A stretch of 64,000 nucleotides of DNA from Turritopsis dohrnii (taxonomy: Eukaryota > Cnidaria > Hydrozoa > Anthoathecata > Oceaniidae). Position numbers and translations under genes: made by a program. Location: contig BQMF02000026.1 in NCBI GenBank assembly GCA_027922465.2, positions 744,001 to 808,000 of the forward strand, in the 5' to 3' direction. The first letter of the stretch is position 1; each line of letters starts with the position of its first letter. The notes under the pieces are model-generated. The model was not told the origin of the DNA. It did no database searches and worked only from the letters and a program-made list of their open reading frames with translations. Positions 48,150-59,172 of the stretch are shown here, in pieces.

Positions 48150-48795
48150 TTGTAGTTGTGGCTGAGGCTTAAAACTTGGCAGGTGAGATATTGTTAAAAT
48201 TCTTAGGCCATATTTGGTACTGATGACGTCATTATGACGTCACAGGTACTTTCTAGAAAAGCAATTTCCTACTACAGTTGAAGCTCAAAACTTGGCACAG
48301 GGGATTGTTACATTACAAGAATTAAAATGCTTGGACCAAATTTGGTACTGGTGACGTCATTATGACGTCACAAGGATTTTCTTAAAACGCAATTTTTCGC
48401 GACAGTTGAAGTATAAAACTTGGCACAAGGTATTGTTACATTCCAAGAACAAATTATTTGGACCAAATTTGGTACTGATGACGTCATTATGACGTCACAA
48501 GACTTTTTAGGAAAGCTACTTCCACATGTAATTGGAGCTTAGAATTTAGCACGGAGAATTCTCACATTGAAAAAATTAAAATGCTTGGACCAAATTTGGT
48601 ACTTATGACGTCACTATGACGTCACAGTAATTTTCTAGAAAAGCTACTTCCACATGTAATTGGAGCTTAAAACTTGGCACGGGGATTTGCTGCATTGCGA
48701 GAATTAAAATGCTTGGCACAAATTTGGTAATGGTGACGTCATTGTAGCGTCACAGGATATTTAAAGAAAAGCTACTTCTGGATGTATCTGGGCAT
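48150..48795. repeat. Five ~127-bp tandem repeats carrying paired CRE palindromes
   Basis: Units share gcttaaaacttggcac, attaaaatgcttggaccaaa and tttggtactgatgacgtcat. TGACGTCA starts at 48224, 48352, 48479, 48606 and 48734 (spacing 127-128). In the first four units a second TGACGTCA follows 11 bp later (TGACGTCA-tta-TGACGTCA). In the fifth unit the second site is degenerate. TGACGTCA is the canonical CREB/ATF site. Real binding is unproven. Confidence 0.85.
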
Positions 48796-49256
48796 TAAAA
48801 CAAGGCAAATAACCTTAATATTTTATAATGATCTTGGAACATCGCCAGTAACATTGCTGTTTGTCAATTCATTCCCAATGGTCTGATATTATTTGATGTT
48901 AAAGGTAAGAATGCAGTATAAAACAAAATGAACAATAAAACGTATAATACTTAAAATATAGTAAACTTCCCCAAAGATCCTGCATCTCTTTCCTTTCTTC
49001 AATTCATCTTTCTTCGGTTTCTTCATCGACATTATCAACCTCGTCCCTAAAATCATACAATTCTTCATTTGAACAGTGTACGTCAATTTCTTTTCAACGG
49101 CATTACTTTGGCGTTAAAAATTTGCGCACACTTTCAATTTTTTCCGTTGTTTGTTTGTGTTAAGGTGTCAATCTAAGCGCGAATATTTTTTTTGCGTGGA
49201 TCAATTGCGTTGGTAGACACTAAGATTTAGAGAATTAATGCCTATATATTTTTATG
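48796..49256. other. Non-coding stretch with a minus-strand acidic reading frame
   Basis: On the minus strand near 49090-48990 a short stretch reads CSNEELYDFRDEVDNVDEETEER before a stop. It may be a remnant of the pseudogene to its right. Confidence 0.25.
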
Positions 49257-49692
49257 TACATTTTCGCCAGCTTCAAGAAGGAATTTAGGGTACTGGTTAC
49301 CGTGTCCCAATTTTCCGGTATGCCCCGATGCTTGCTCTTTTTCGTCGGTGCATTTAACTCATTCGTGGGGCACTTCTTCACTGCTTTATGCGGTAAATTG
49401 TACATTCATCTTGTTATCAAAGGCTTGAATAATTTGGAGGGCTTCGACATGAGCTCTTTGTAGCTCATCAGAAGATGCTTCAAAGTGCTTTGCATTTTTG
49501 TTGCCTCTCGTGACCTCACGAAAGAATCAAGCCAAGACAAAAACACGTACGATTTTAAATATTTCTCAGCTACTTTGGCATCCCGTGTAAACGCAGCTCC
49601 AAATTCTGATCTCTTTTGTTATTCCAGTCTTTTCTTGCTGTTTCTTTTTTCAAGATTCTCAAATTTTGTGCTACATTTTGGAACTTTAGATG
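49257..49692 (-). pseudogene. Degenerate coding-like stretch, unrecognised
   Basis: One minus-strand frame reads through about 145 codons with only two stops. It includes FGAAFTRDAKVAEKYLKSY, FLSWLDSFVRSREATKMQS and KHRGIPENWDTVTSTLNSF. The composition is that of a normal Lys-rich protein and not of random AT-rich DNA. No family is recognised; it may be a mobile-element remnant. Confidence 0.35.
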
Positions 49693-50035
49693 AATAAAAA
49701 TTGCATCAGGGATATCCCTGATTGCATTAGACACTCGTCATGGTGCATTTGTGTGTAAAAAAAATTACGAAATTGATAGTGAGAAGATCAAAAGACTACC
49801 AAGCAAGACTACCAGCAAGAGCCGACAAAATTAAAATTCAAACCACGATTTCGGTGTTGAATAATGAACTTATGATACACGTCTTTTTGTTTTTTGTTTG
49901 TTTTTTGAATAAGAACATTTCAGATTTTTAAGAATTCCAGACTTGGATTGTTCATACATAACTGCATGAATCACTTTTCTTGTAACAGTATGCAGACATC
50001 ACGTGACTACCACTCTCCACTTTATCCACTATGTT

Positions 50036-50669
50036 ATCTCTGTGAAATCATGCAGAAACAGATATCTTTTCTCTCTGTGAAATCATGCAGAAACAGATAT
50101 CTTCTATCTCTGTGAAATCATGCAGAAACAGATATCTTTTCTCTCTGTGAAATCATGCAGAAACAGATATCTTTTCTCTCTGTGAAATCATGCAGAAACA
50201 GATATCTTTTCTCTCTTTGAAATCATGCAGAAACAGATATCTTTTCTCTCTGTGAAATCATGCAGAAACAGATATCTTTTCTCTCTTTGAAATCATGCAG
50301 AAACAGATATCTTTTCTCTCTGTGAAATCATGCAGAAACAGATATCTTCTATCTCTGTGAAATCATGCAGAAACAGATATCTTTTCTCTCTGTGAAATCA
50401 TGCAGAAACAGATATCTTTTCTCTCTGTGAAATCATGCAGAAACAGATATCTTTTCTCTCTTTGAAATCATGCAGAAACAGATATCTTTTCTCTCTGTGA
50501 AATCATGCAGAAACAGATATCTTTTCTCTCTGTGAAATCATGCAGAAACAGATATCTTTTCTCTCTGTGAAATCATGCAGAAACAGATATCTTTTCTCTC
50601 TGTGAAATCATGCAGAAACAGATATCTTTTCTCTCTGTGAAATCATGCAGAAACAGATATCTTTTCTCC
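50036..50669. repeat. 35-bp satellite, 18 copies
   Basis: The unit is ctctctgtgaaatcatgcagaaacagatatctttt. The gtga/ttga position recurs every 35 bp from 50042 to 50637. Nearly all copies are identical. Variants are ctatc in place of ttctc before copies 3 and 10, and ttga in copies 6, 8 and 13. Confidence 0.95.
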
Positions 50670-52588
50670 ACCAACACCGACAGATACTTTTACGTTGTTC
50701 GACTTTGAGTTTTGACGTCATATAGTGTCATTAGCCAATACAAATTTTTTCAAGTGATCTTAAGAATGTCCAATTACCAATTTCAAAGAAAGACTTTCAA
50801 GCTTAAATTCCGTCTGATAAATGCAAGTTTTTTTCTTTACGAGGTCGAACGTTGTAAAACGAGCATTTCATAAGTACTCACGCTTCAACCAGGGCTGTAA
50901 TTTCTTCAAAAAATATTGAGTGGGCTAAACAAATGCAGCGAGCGAAGCGAGCGAGAAAATATTTTGAGTAGAGGCTCAGGGGGCACTCTAAGCCCACCAG
51001 CAGGGGTTTTAGGGGTCGGAGCCTCCTCATGAAAAGTTTTCCCTAATACTTTACTTCAATTTTTTTTTAAGCATTCCAAATTCTACCTTTTTAGTGTTTT
51101 AAAAACTTTTTTATTCAACCAAAAAATATTAGAGGGGCTTGTAAATGTGTAGTTTGGAAATAGAGTTGACACAAACACAGTGTCGTTGGCCTCTTATTCA
51201 TGTATGCACAAACAACTATGGGTTTGGATTAGTTAGAAGTTGATGTTAAAAAAGGCTAAAAAAAATAACTTTTAAAGGTACTAACCACTACGATCAATTC
51301 CCCTAACTCTAGACACAAATCAAATCCAACTGTCTAGAAATTAAAAACACTGCACATCCCATACTGTCAATCAAATTTCTGCTGCAGTAGTTATTCATTT
51401 CAGTGAGTCCTTTTTTGCATTGCAATTATATTTAATTTTGTACAAACGGGGAATTCGTCTCGCAAAAAATAAATGTCGTGATTTAAACTTTCTGAGTTTG
51501 ATCTGAAAAATTGAAAGTAATCAATACGGGCGTTAAAGCGAGCGTAAAGAACTGTGGCCTTACACACGAACGGACTGACAGACACGGGTAAATGAAAGAT
51601 CAGTCACCTTGCCAAGCATAAATGTTACAAAGTATCAAAAAGGTATCAAAATATGTTCTCTGATTCATTATCAGAAATGAAATCCCTCATTTTCATCAGC
51701 TACTTAGACTTCTAAAAAATTTTGAACTGTTATAAGGTCTGAGAAAATTGAGTCATCAGGTTTCTATTTCGAAATCTGCACAGTAGAGACAATCATTGTT
51801 TATCTCGTTTGTTCACCATTTTGTTATTGTTCCAAATCCATTTTTTATTATTTTAATGAAGGATTGATAACATAAGCACTTTTCGACCTTTTTTATAACA
51901 CCATTAACGAGAAAACTGATAAAACTATATGTACAATAAAAGTGGTCTTCTGTATCGGACTTTCCAAATTATTAGTTTCAAAACCTAAACATTTTGTTTT
52001 GCGAGAGACCACTTTAAAAACTCAGCGAATTTTGTACAATGTTGTTTTCTGAAAGTTTACCTGAAAACTTTTATGAATTGTTGAAAATTTTCTAAGAAAT
52101 CGAAATGTGCAATGCGTAACATATCAATTTGTGAAATTATGTTTTTTACTATATATATCATTATATCGGAAGAAAACTTCATTAGGGAGATTCGTAAACT
52201 CGACGAGCCCGTTACACGAAAAAAATCAATTACTTGTGAGAATTCTTTTAAAACTGTTCTACTAAAACGGTACTTCAGAGATTTAAAGCCTTTTGTGGTA
52301 TCAAAAGAAACATCATTACTTTACACGCTTATTTCAAGTGTTGATGTGAAGTTTCTAATGACTTTGTAGGGAAAAATTCACGAACAACTCTACTAAGCTG
52401 TATACAATTCCCTACAAATCTATAGAAAAATAGTTTTGTGTAAACGAAACATGATTTTTCCGAATCCCGCTAATATAAATCAAACATCATTCTTCGATTT
52501 CGCACATCGAAGGCTATAAGATATCCTTAATGAACTTTAGTACTTTTGGAAGCGTTCCATAGGATTGTATGCACAAACGTCGGATTTT
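50670..52588. other. Non-coding stretch, includes the 3' flank of the DSL gene
   Basis: A (g)cgagcgaagcgagcgag run at 50938-50954 resembles 21399-21416. Frames at 51400-52369 are not recognised. The left part of the DSL gene's 3' UTR should lie just below 52589. Confidence 0.3.
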
Positions 52589-55500
52589 TTAGCTTAAGTG
52601 CATTTCGTTGAAAAAACTGGTAAATTCATTTCTTGAGTTTCCATTAATGTCTTGTTGCAGTTGTGGCACTCCAAAACTTTCATAGTTCAAATGAGTTAAA
52701 GGGATGTTTAAATGACCATTGTTTGACAGCACAACAGCTCGTAGTTCTTGTAGTTGGTATTGGTGACTCTTTAATTTTTTACGCATTCTAAAAGGACACA
52801 GATTCACGAAATATATAAACTTTGAAGTCATTATAAAACTAAAGCTTCAAGAGCTAACACCTATAAAACATTGACAAGCCCACCCTGAAAACCCCAAATT
52901 GAAATGACAAGATACAAAATAAAGGTATCGCAAACTAACATTTACTGTTTGTTTCGTAAATGCACTAAAAATGCTATAAGATTGTAGTACTTCATGAAAA
53001 ACGTTAAGACAGTAAAGAAACCTTACCTTTCACGTTGGCAGGTTAAGTATACAGCTAATATAATTACCAAGATGACGGCAACTGAAGCAACTGCTAACAA
53101 TATGTAATGGAGTTTGTATTTCTTGTCGCGTGTATCGATTGTTGGTAGCAACACGTATGTTGAAGACATTTCTGAAAAGGACCGGAATGGTAAAAGATAA
53201 GTGGTTCTACCAGTTGTGGTTTTGTTTTGTGCATTGTATGTTGTCATGATTCCAGTATGGGAGGTTGTCATTGATGATGAAACCTTTTGTAAATCAATGG
53301 AGGTTGGAAAAGACGCAGGTGGTGCGGATATAGTAAACAAACGATGAAGCCTTGACATCGACGTAGCAAAGACGTTGGTCGTTGCTGTTGATAAATATCT
53401 GGTTGCATACTTTGACGACATTTTATTGTTGAAGGATAAAGATGCTTGTGTTCTTCCATAACTTGAAGCTGCTGATGAAGATTGGTATTTTTTTGTAGAC
53501 AAGCTCAAAGTGCTCACTCGGACTTCAGTGCAAGGTGTGACATCATCTGTGAGTGTATTACTGATAGAAGAACTAACTAGCCTATCTGAAAAAGAGGAGA
53601 AAACTATAGTCATTTTGGATATAACCGATTCGTAATGACGGCTCAACGATGGTGACACTGTTGTATATATTGACGATATTGGACTTCGATGCATTGATGA
53701 TAGTAGATGCACATTTGTTTTTAACGAATGCTTTGTTTTGTTTGCCAGCAACAACATAGTAGTTTTGTTGACTGCATTTGAAATGTTTGGTATGAAAAGA
53801 TGTGATAACGACTCTGACGAATAGTGCTGTGACGATGCCGTTGAAGTGAATGTTGTTTGACGTTGTGACATGACGGGTTTCCTAGTACTAGTGGCCGCAT
53901 AATGCTGTGACGTTAACGCTGAAGGAAACGTCGAGCTTGAGAAATCGTGTAACGTGACGGATGAGCTGACTTTCAATATTGTCTGACGTAGTGGTGTGAC
54001 GGATGAACTGCGCTTCCATGCTTTCATGTTCCATGTATGATATTGTGACGTCATTATATTAGAAAAACGTGAAGAAATCGTCGTAAACGATGTCATCGAA
54101 AGTGAACTTCGCAGTAACATCTTAAAAGTTGAATTTGATGTCGTTGCATTGCCTAAAATGTTAGCAATATTTTAAGAAGACAAGGCTAAGCAATAGACCT
54201 GTCTCGAAACATACAACTAAGCCAACAAGTATCGCCTGTTTTAAAAACTATCCCAAATTACAAATTATTCCACTGTGAAATGGAAATAATAAGTATTACT
54301 AAGTAATAAGAAATGTAATAAGTGAAACAATGGAATGTATAGAATCGAGGCTCTATTGTAAAGATATCTGCTTCAAAAGAACAACCCTTAAAATCCTATG
54401 CTATACACAACGCATGATTTGGACAATTTTATCTAAGCCTTGCAGTTAAACACGGGCCCGCAGTCCTGTAATCTGCTTCTTGTTCTGATTCTGGTTTTAT
54501 CGGCATGGAACCGGTATTCTTTCTCTTATAATGTAAAGACATGCGCCACGTCAGCTAATAACCGAATATTTCAAATTTCATATTTCTTTCTTTCTTTTTT
54601 TTTTTTTTTTTTTTTTCTGCACCCGACCAAAAATTTTTAGCTCAAAATTATGAACAGAGTAGTTTACAGATCTGCTGGAACGCATAAAATGCAGAACAGA
54701 AGTTTGGCGAGTGAAAATTGAGAGAAATTACCTTTAATTTGCTAATTATCCTGGTACCAACTTATTAAACAAACGGACGGAAATCATATTAAAATGCCGT
54801 CACCGACGTAAGTTTGAACTTTTGCGACATATAGGAGATGAGATCACGTGACGTCAAATGAATCCAAACAAGTGTATTTTTATAACGAATTTTGTAACGT
54901 TTTTTTACTTAGCTGAAGATTGTTCACCCTTATCCAAAATCCTTGCATAAGTTTAATGGAGTGTGTATGGAAAAGAAAACAGAAATTCACAAATCGGATT
55001 TACATTCAGTAAAGTTCACAGCGTGATAAAACTCACTGTAAAGCAACTGCTTGTAAAGATGGGTGGCTACCTGTCTTTACCCCTTCTTATATATGGCATG
55101 GTTAAGACTTAAAACTGGCACCAACTTAAATGTGTTTTGCCGTGAGTCTAAGAGTAGCCTTTCTAGCTACGGTAGTTGTCCAAATCACTCACGGTAATTA
55201 CAAGGATAATTAGACAATATTAAAGTTTTATAAATGTAATCAATTATAGTTCTAATGATTTTATTTCTTACCAAAGTGTATACAGAACAACGTTGATATA
55301 TGATTACAAAACTCATAAATAAAACACCTTCCTTACGTTCAGTACAATTTGATGTTACATTTTTCCATCCGTCAAGACATATCTTCTCTCCGTCATCGCT
55401 ACACTTATAATGACCGGTGATATCGTCCCTTCCTACACAGGCTAGTTCTGAACAATCAGGTGGACTGAAGCCAGGGCTACATTGTGCACTGAAAAGGTAA

Positions 55501-58500
55501 TAACGTTTCGTAATGAAAAGGTAATAATGTTTTGCACTGAAAAGGTAGTAATGTTTTGAAATGAGTGCATGGGGGATTACTGATCGAAAGTGTGGCATCG
55601 ACAAGAAAAATTGTCCTTAAATATTCTCTTTTTTAAGTATGATCTACTTCAACTTTTTACTTGATTGAAGATTATATCAATAATTTCACTGGTTATTCGT
55701 CAGTATAATTTCAAGACCAAAAGTACTGAAGGATGTAAGTAGCTATATTATGGTTACCTGACAGCATATTTGAATACCCGCTTTTCTTGATATCTTGATC
55801 GTATTGATGCTCTCTCGATTTGTAGGTTTTGCAGCTTTTCCTCACTGCCATTTTTTGTTGCCATGGAAACGCTAAAACTGGTCTGCATTTTATCAAATAA
55901 ACTGCCTTTACTATTAATGGTAACATCAAGCAGATACTCGCCCTATAACGGTAAATATTGTGACATATTTTATGATAATTGGTTTATACATTTCCCGAAA
56001 TTAAAGCTTTTCTGATACGTACCAGAACTTCTTCTGCAGTTATATGTAACGGGTTGAAAGATTCATCGTGAAAAGATGCTTTGGTGCTGGAATACGTTAG
56101 GATATTATTTGTGTCAATACATGTCACATTTGCAGTTTTTCGGTGAGTGATGCATATGTGAAATTGAAAAATGCACTTGCAACGGCTACCTTCGCAGCAA
56201 AATTTGCGATTATATGCTCTATCTACACCACTGTCAAATTCCTTGAAGTCGATTTTCAAAATTCCTGTACAAGATACCTAGATGAAGCAAAATCTAAAGC
56301 AATAATTTATGTTATTAATGGAAACAGTATTTCTTTCTTTTGAACGGAAGATGTTTTGTAGGATTTAGAAAAAAATTTTTAGAACCTTACATTTTGGATG
56401 GAAATTTTTTAGCCATAATATGGCATTTAATTGCTATAGAAATAACATTTCTTCTGTTCTTTTGTAGTTTTTTACTAGAAGGGTTGCACACTTGTTTTGG
56501 TTGCGAGAGGTTTGATATTATGTGGTCATCAGTTTCTACTTTCGTTTTGTTGTTTTTTTATTTTGTTTTTGGATTTTTGTAGAAAAATGTGTTCTGTTTG
56601 TTTACATCTTTGCAAAACTTTAAATAAACATATTTTTTACAAAAACCCGAAATAAATGATTTGGTTTTTGGTTCTTTTGGAAAATTTAGTTTCGATTTTA
56701 CCTCTTCATTGTTGATACCCCATCTGATTGAGTTATATCTAATGTCTATTTACTTTTTCACTTAGTACCTGCAACCCTGTGCCGTATAGCACTACTTTAA
56801 TTGTTGTGTACACTAATTGTGATTTAGGTTTGAATTACAGGGAATTGCTTTTTTCAATATCTTAAAGCTCATTTTGATGGTGCGACATCAATTTATATCC
56901 TCATGAATGATCGTTATTTTATCTTATTAACATGTAGATGTGAAGAGCTTCTTCAGTATTGCTGGCTCACTTATTTCATCTTCTCTTACTAAAATCTTAC
57001 CAAACCTCTCCCAAAAATCACTACAGCCGTGTTTGATAATCGGCAAAAATTCGTCCAGCTCTTCTTGCCAACTTGTTACAAGTTATTTTACACATTGAAC
57101 ACATGCTTAATTAAAATATCGGCTCGAAACCCACTCTAACCCACATCTCAATGTTATGGCAGTGGCGGATCAAGAAGTAAGTTGTGTAGGAGAGTGTTAG
57201 CAATTTAACCATAAAAGAAAAATGCTCAAATAATCCCATTGGCAATATAAATTCTCCACAAGCTGCGACTTCCTCTAGATCCACCACTGTTCTGGTTTAC
57301 GAAACAGTACCTGACGTAATTCAAAGTACTGATTCTTTGGTTGTTCGGAGATGTTGAGTGATGATCTATCAACCCCATTGTCATAGTATAGTGTGCGCAG
57401 GTAAAAATGTATTTGTTCATGCTCAGTTTCATTATCAGTTTTTATGACTAGAGATATGCCACAGCGACACCGTTTGTCCCTCTTTGATGCACCTATATGC
57501 GTTAAACACAAAAGGCTTCGAATTGTCTTGTCTATCCATAATTCGGATCATCTGTGTAAGATTTATAGTGACGTAATCTTCTGTATATCTGCCACAGTAG
57601 CCTACTGTGTTTGCTGTTATTTTAATGGAAGCACGGTCCATAAATAACTCCTACTTCTGTACTCCTAAAAAACTTATCCTTTATTCTAACCAGCTCTAGC
57701 TACTTACCGTGTGCTTTTGATATGGACTTTATTAAAAAAAAACCCAGTTCAAACTGTTGGGGAGGTCTTCAAAACCTAAGGAACCTATCTTTATAATAAA
57801 CACCTCAGCAATACAAATACAAATAAAAGACTGCTAAAATCTGATTTGTTGCAAAATGACCTGTTTATCTTAATGCTCGGAGTAATTTGAAGTGCCTTAA
57901 CAAGTCTGTACACTTCAGAACTCGAATATCAAATTTCAAGCTGAGAGCATCTGACCTGTTTCAAAAATAGATTTGCATTTTTTGTGGTATTTCTGTGCAA
58001 TGTGATATAAATTCTTTATCAAGAGCTAATGACAGCGGAAAGTAGCCATTTTGAAATATTTATGGTCAAAAAGAACAAATGAGCATTATGAAGTCAAAAA
58101 CAAAATATGGTGAATTGAATTAATTATATTTCTTTAAATTATATTAAAGCAGCGACTTGAACACCATCAAAGTTCTTTTTCAGATGTGTCATATAGTATG
58201 CTGCCTTTATACTCTATGTGCAGCGATGGTGTAGTGGTTAGTACCTTTGAGTGCGAACGCTGCGACCCGTGTTCGAGTCCAGTCATGTCGTATCTCAATA
58301 CACCACTCCGATGCGCTTTGAAAGCAGCGTATCAGCCCAGTAGGAGCTATCGACTGACTGCATACTGGCCTTCGGGCAAGTTAGAGCAATGCTATACGTA
58401 TCTCTGGCGGTAAGTCAACTAACAGTTGCAAGTCGGCGGGCGGAAGAACCAACCATTACGGATGGAAGCCCAAGGACTAAAAACTCCCGTTACTTACTTA

Positions 58501-58777
58501 CTTACTTACTTAAAAATAGTGAAGTATTTCAGAATGAAAACCTTCAAAAAATAAGAAAATTGAACCCTCAACGAAATTTTACTGAGTCTTATATGAAAGT
58601 GTATATTATTATACTGAATCACAACATACGAGGCTAAAACTTGCATGCTGACCATTGATTATTCAGGGTACTGACCATAGAGACAACTTAAGGTCTAGGT
58701 ATATAGATATCAAAATGCTAACCTACCGTGTAAAATGTCTTGGAAATTATGAGCACGTGTAACAGGAACACAAACAT
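52589..58777 (-). CDS. DSL-family transmembrane protein (Notch-ligand-like) without EGF repeats, six exons
   Basis: Exons, minus strand: 58777-58727, 56277-56023, 55942-55758, 55488-55337, 54152-53027 and 52787-52589. All introns are GT-AG and the phases match (0, 0, 2, 1, 2), giving 655 residues. Residues 1-20 form a signal peptide. An MNNL-like domain follows (about 21-163; FDSGVDRAYNRKFCCEGSRC, then FHICITHRK). A DSL domain with all six cysteines spans 167-212 (core GRDDITGHYKC and CLDGW). Next come about 350 Ser/Thr-rich residues, one helix at about 564-586 (YILLAVASVAVILVIILAV) and a 69-residue tail beginning with basic residues. Delta, Serrate and Jagged proteins normally have EGF repeats after DSL; here the DSL exon splices straight to the stalk exon. 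It is probably a cell-surface ligand or modulator of Notch. Exon 1 is the least certain. Confidence 0.8.
53027..54152 (-). CDS. Stalk and transmembrane exon of the DSL gene
   Basis: This 1126-nt exon, from acceptor cattttag to donor GTAAGG, encodes about 374 residues. Most are Ser/Thr-rich, mucin-like sequence suited to O-glycosylation, with only one extracellular Cys. A hydrophobic helix and TCQRER follow. There are no tandem peptide repeats and no EGF-type cysteine spacing. Phase 1 in and phase 2 out match the neighbours. Confidence 0.85.
55337..55488 (-). CDS. DSL-domain exon
   Basis: 152 nt, acceptor ccttttcag and donor GTAAGG. It encodes one whole DSL domain with six Cys (spacing C-x8-C-x4-C-x11-C-x7-C-x10-C). 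The intron just upstream repeats ttttgcactgaaaaggta-like pieces (about 55489-55560), which gives several alternative acceptor-like sites. Confidence 0.85.
57160..57289. mobile_element. hAT-type MITE copy 3 (inverted, diverged)
   Basis: Shares ccataaaagaaaaatgctcaaataatcccattgg with the inverse of copies at 32856 and 34341. The ends are cagtggcggatc and gatccaccactg. It is about 130 bp, shortened, and sits in intron 1 of the DSL gene. Confidence 0.75.
58220..58512 (+). mobile_element. tRNA-derived SINE
   Basis: The head has an A-box-like gatggtgtagtgg (58225-58237) and a perfect B-box gttcgagtcc (58271-58280), the pol III promoter of a tRNA. An unrelated body follows, then a (ttac)n tail (58490-58512). 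It lies in intron 1 of the DSL gene, opposite in strand to that gene. A functional tRNA is excluded, since no acceptor stem closes the structure. Confidence 0.75.
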
Positions 58778-58904
58778 CTTGATAAGAAAGCTAACCAACA
58801 ACAACAGTCTTTTCACGTCTGACTCTATACACGTACTGCTTGACGGACATATGATTTCGAACAGATTTAACAGGAACACAAACAATCTTGACAGAGGAAG
58901 CTGG
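58758..58904. repeat. Local duplication of the DSL gene's first-exon region
   Basis: taacaggaacacaaacatcttgata (about 58760-58784) is repeated as taacaggaacacaaacaatcttgaca (about 58868-58893). The second copy lies upstream of the proposed start on the minus strand and has lost the ATG through a one-base insertion. Confidence 0.65.
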
Positions 58905-59172
58905 TAACTATTTAAACATGTAGTACAACGTGAAATGAACGAAGTCCATAGAATAAATAACTGGTGAGTTCTTTTGCTGTTGATCTTTTAGTTCACATTG
59001 AGGTACCCTTCAGTCAGCTTTATAATTCAGTTTATTCATTGGCAATACAAAGCCGTTTTAAGTGTTCTCAGAAGCATTGAAGTATAAAGGTTTTATACTC
59101 GCATTACAATAACTAATCATAGTCACGTGACAACGGCGCCCATAGCTGAGAAAAAGAAAAATATTTCCTATT

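Noticed and set aside
50036..50669. CRISPR array
   Set aside because: Repeats are directly adjacent with no unique spacers, and the DNA is eukaryotic; this is a satellite.
58207..58290. Functional tRNA gene
   Set aside because: A and B boxes are present, but the acceptor stem does not pair, and a SINE body with a (ttac)n tail follows.
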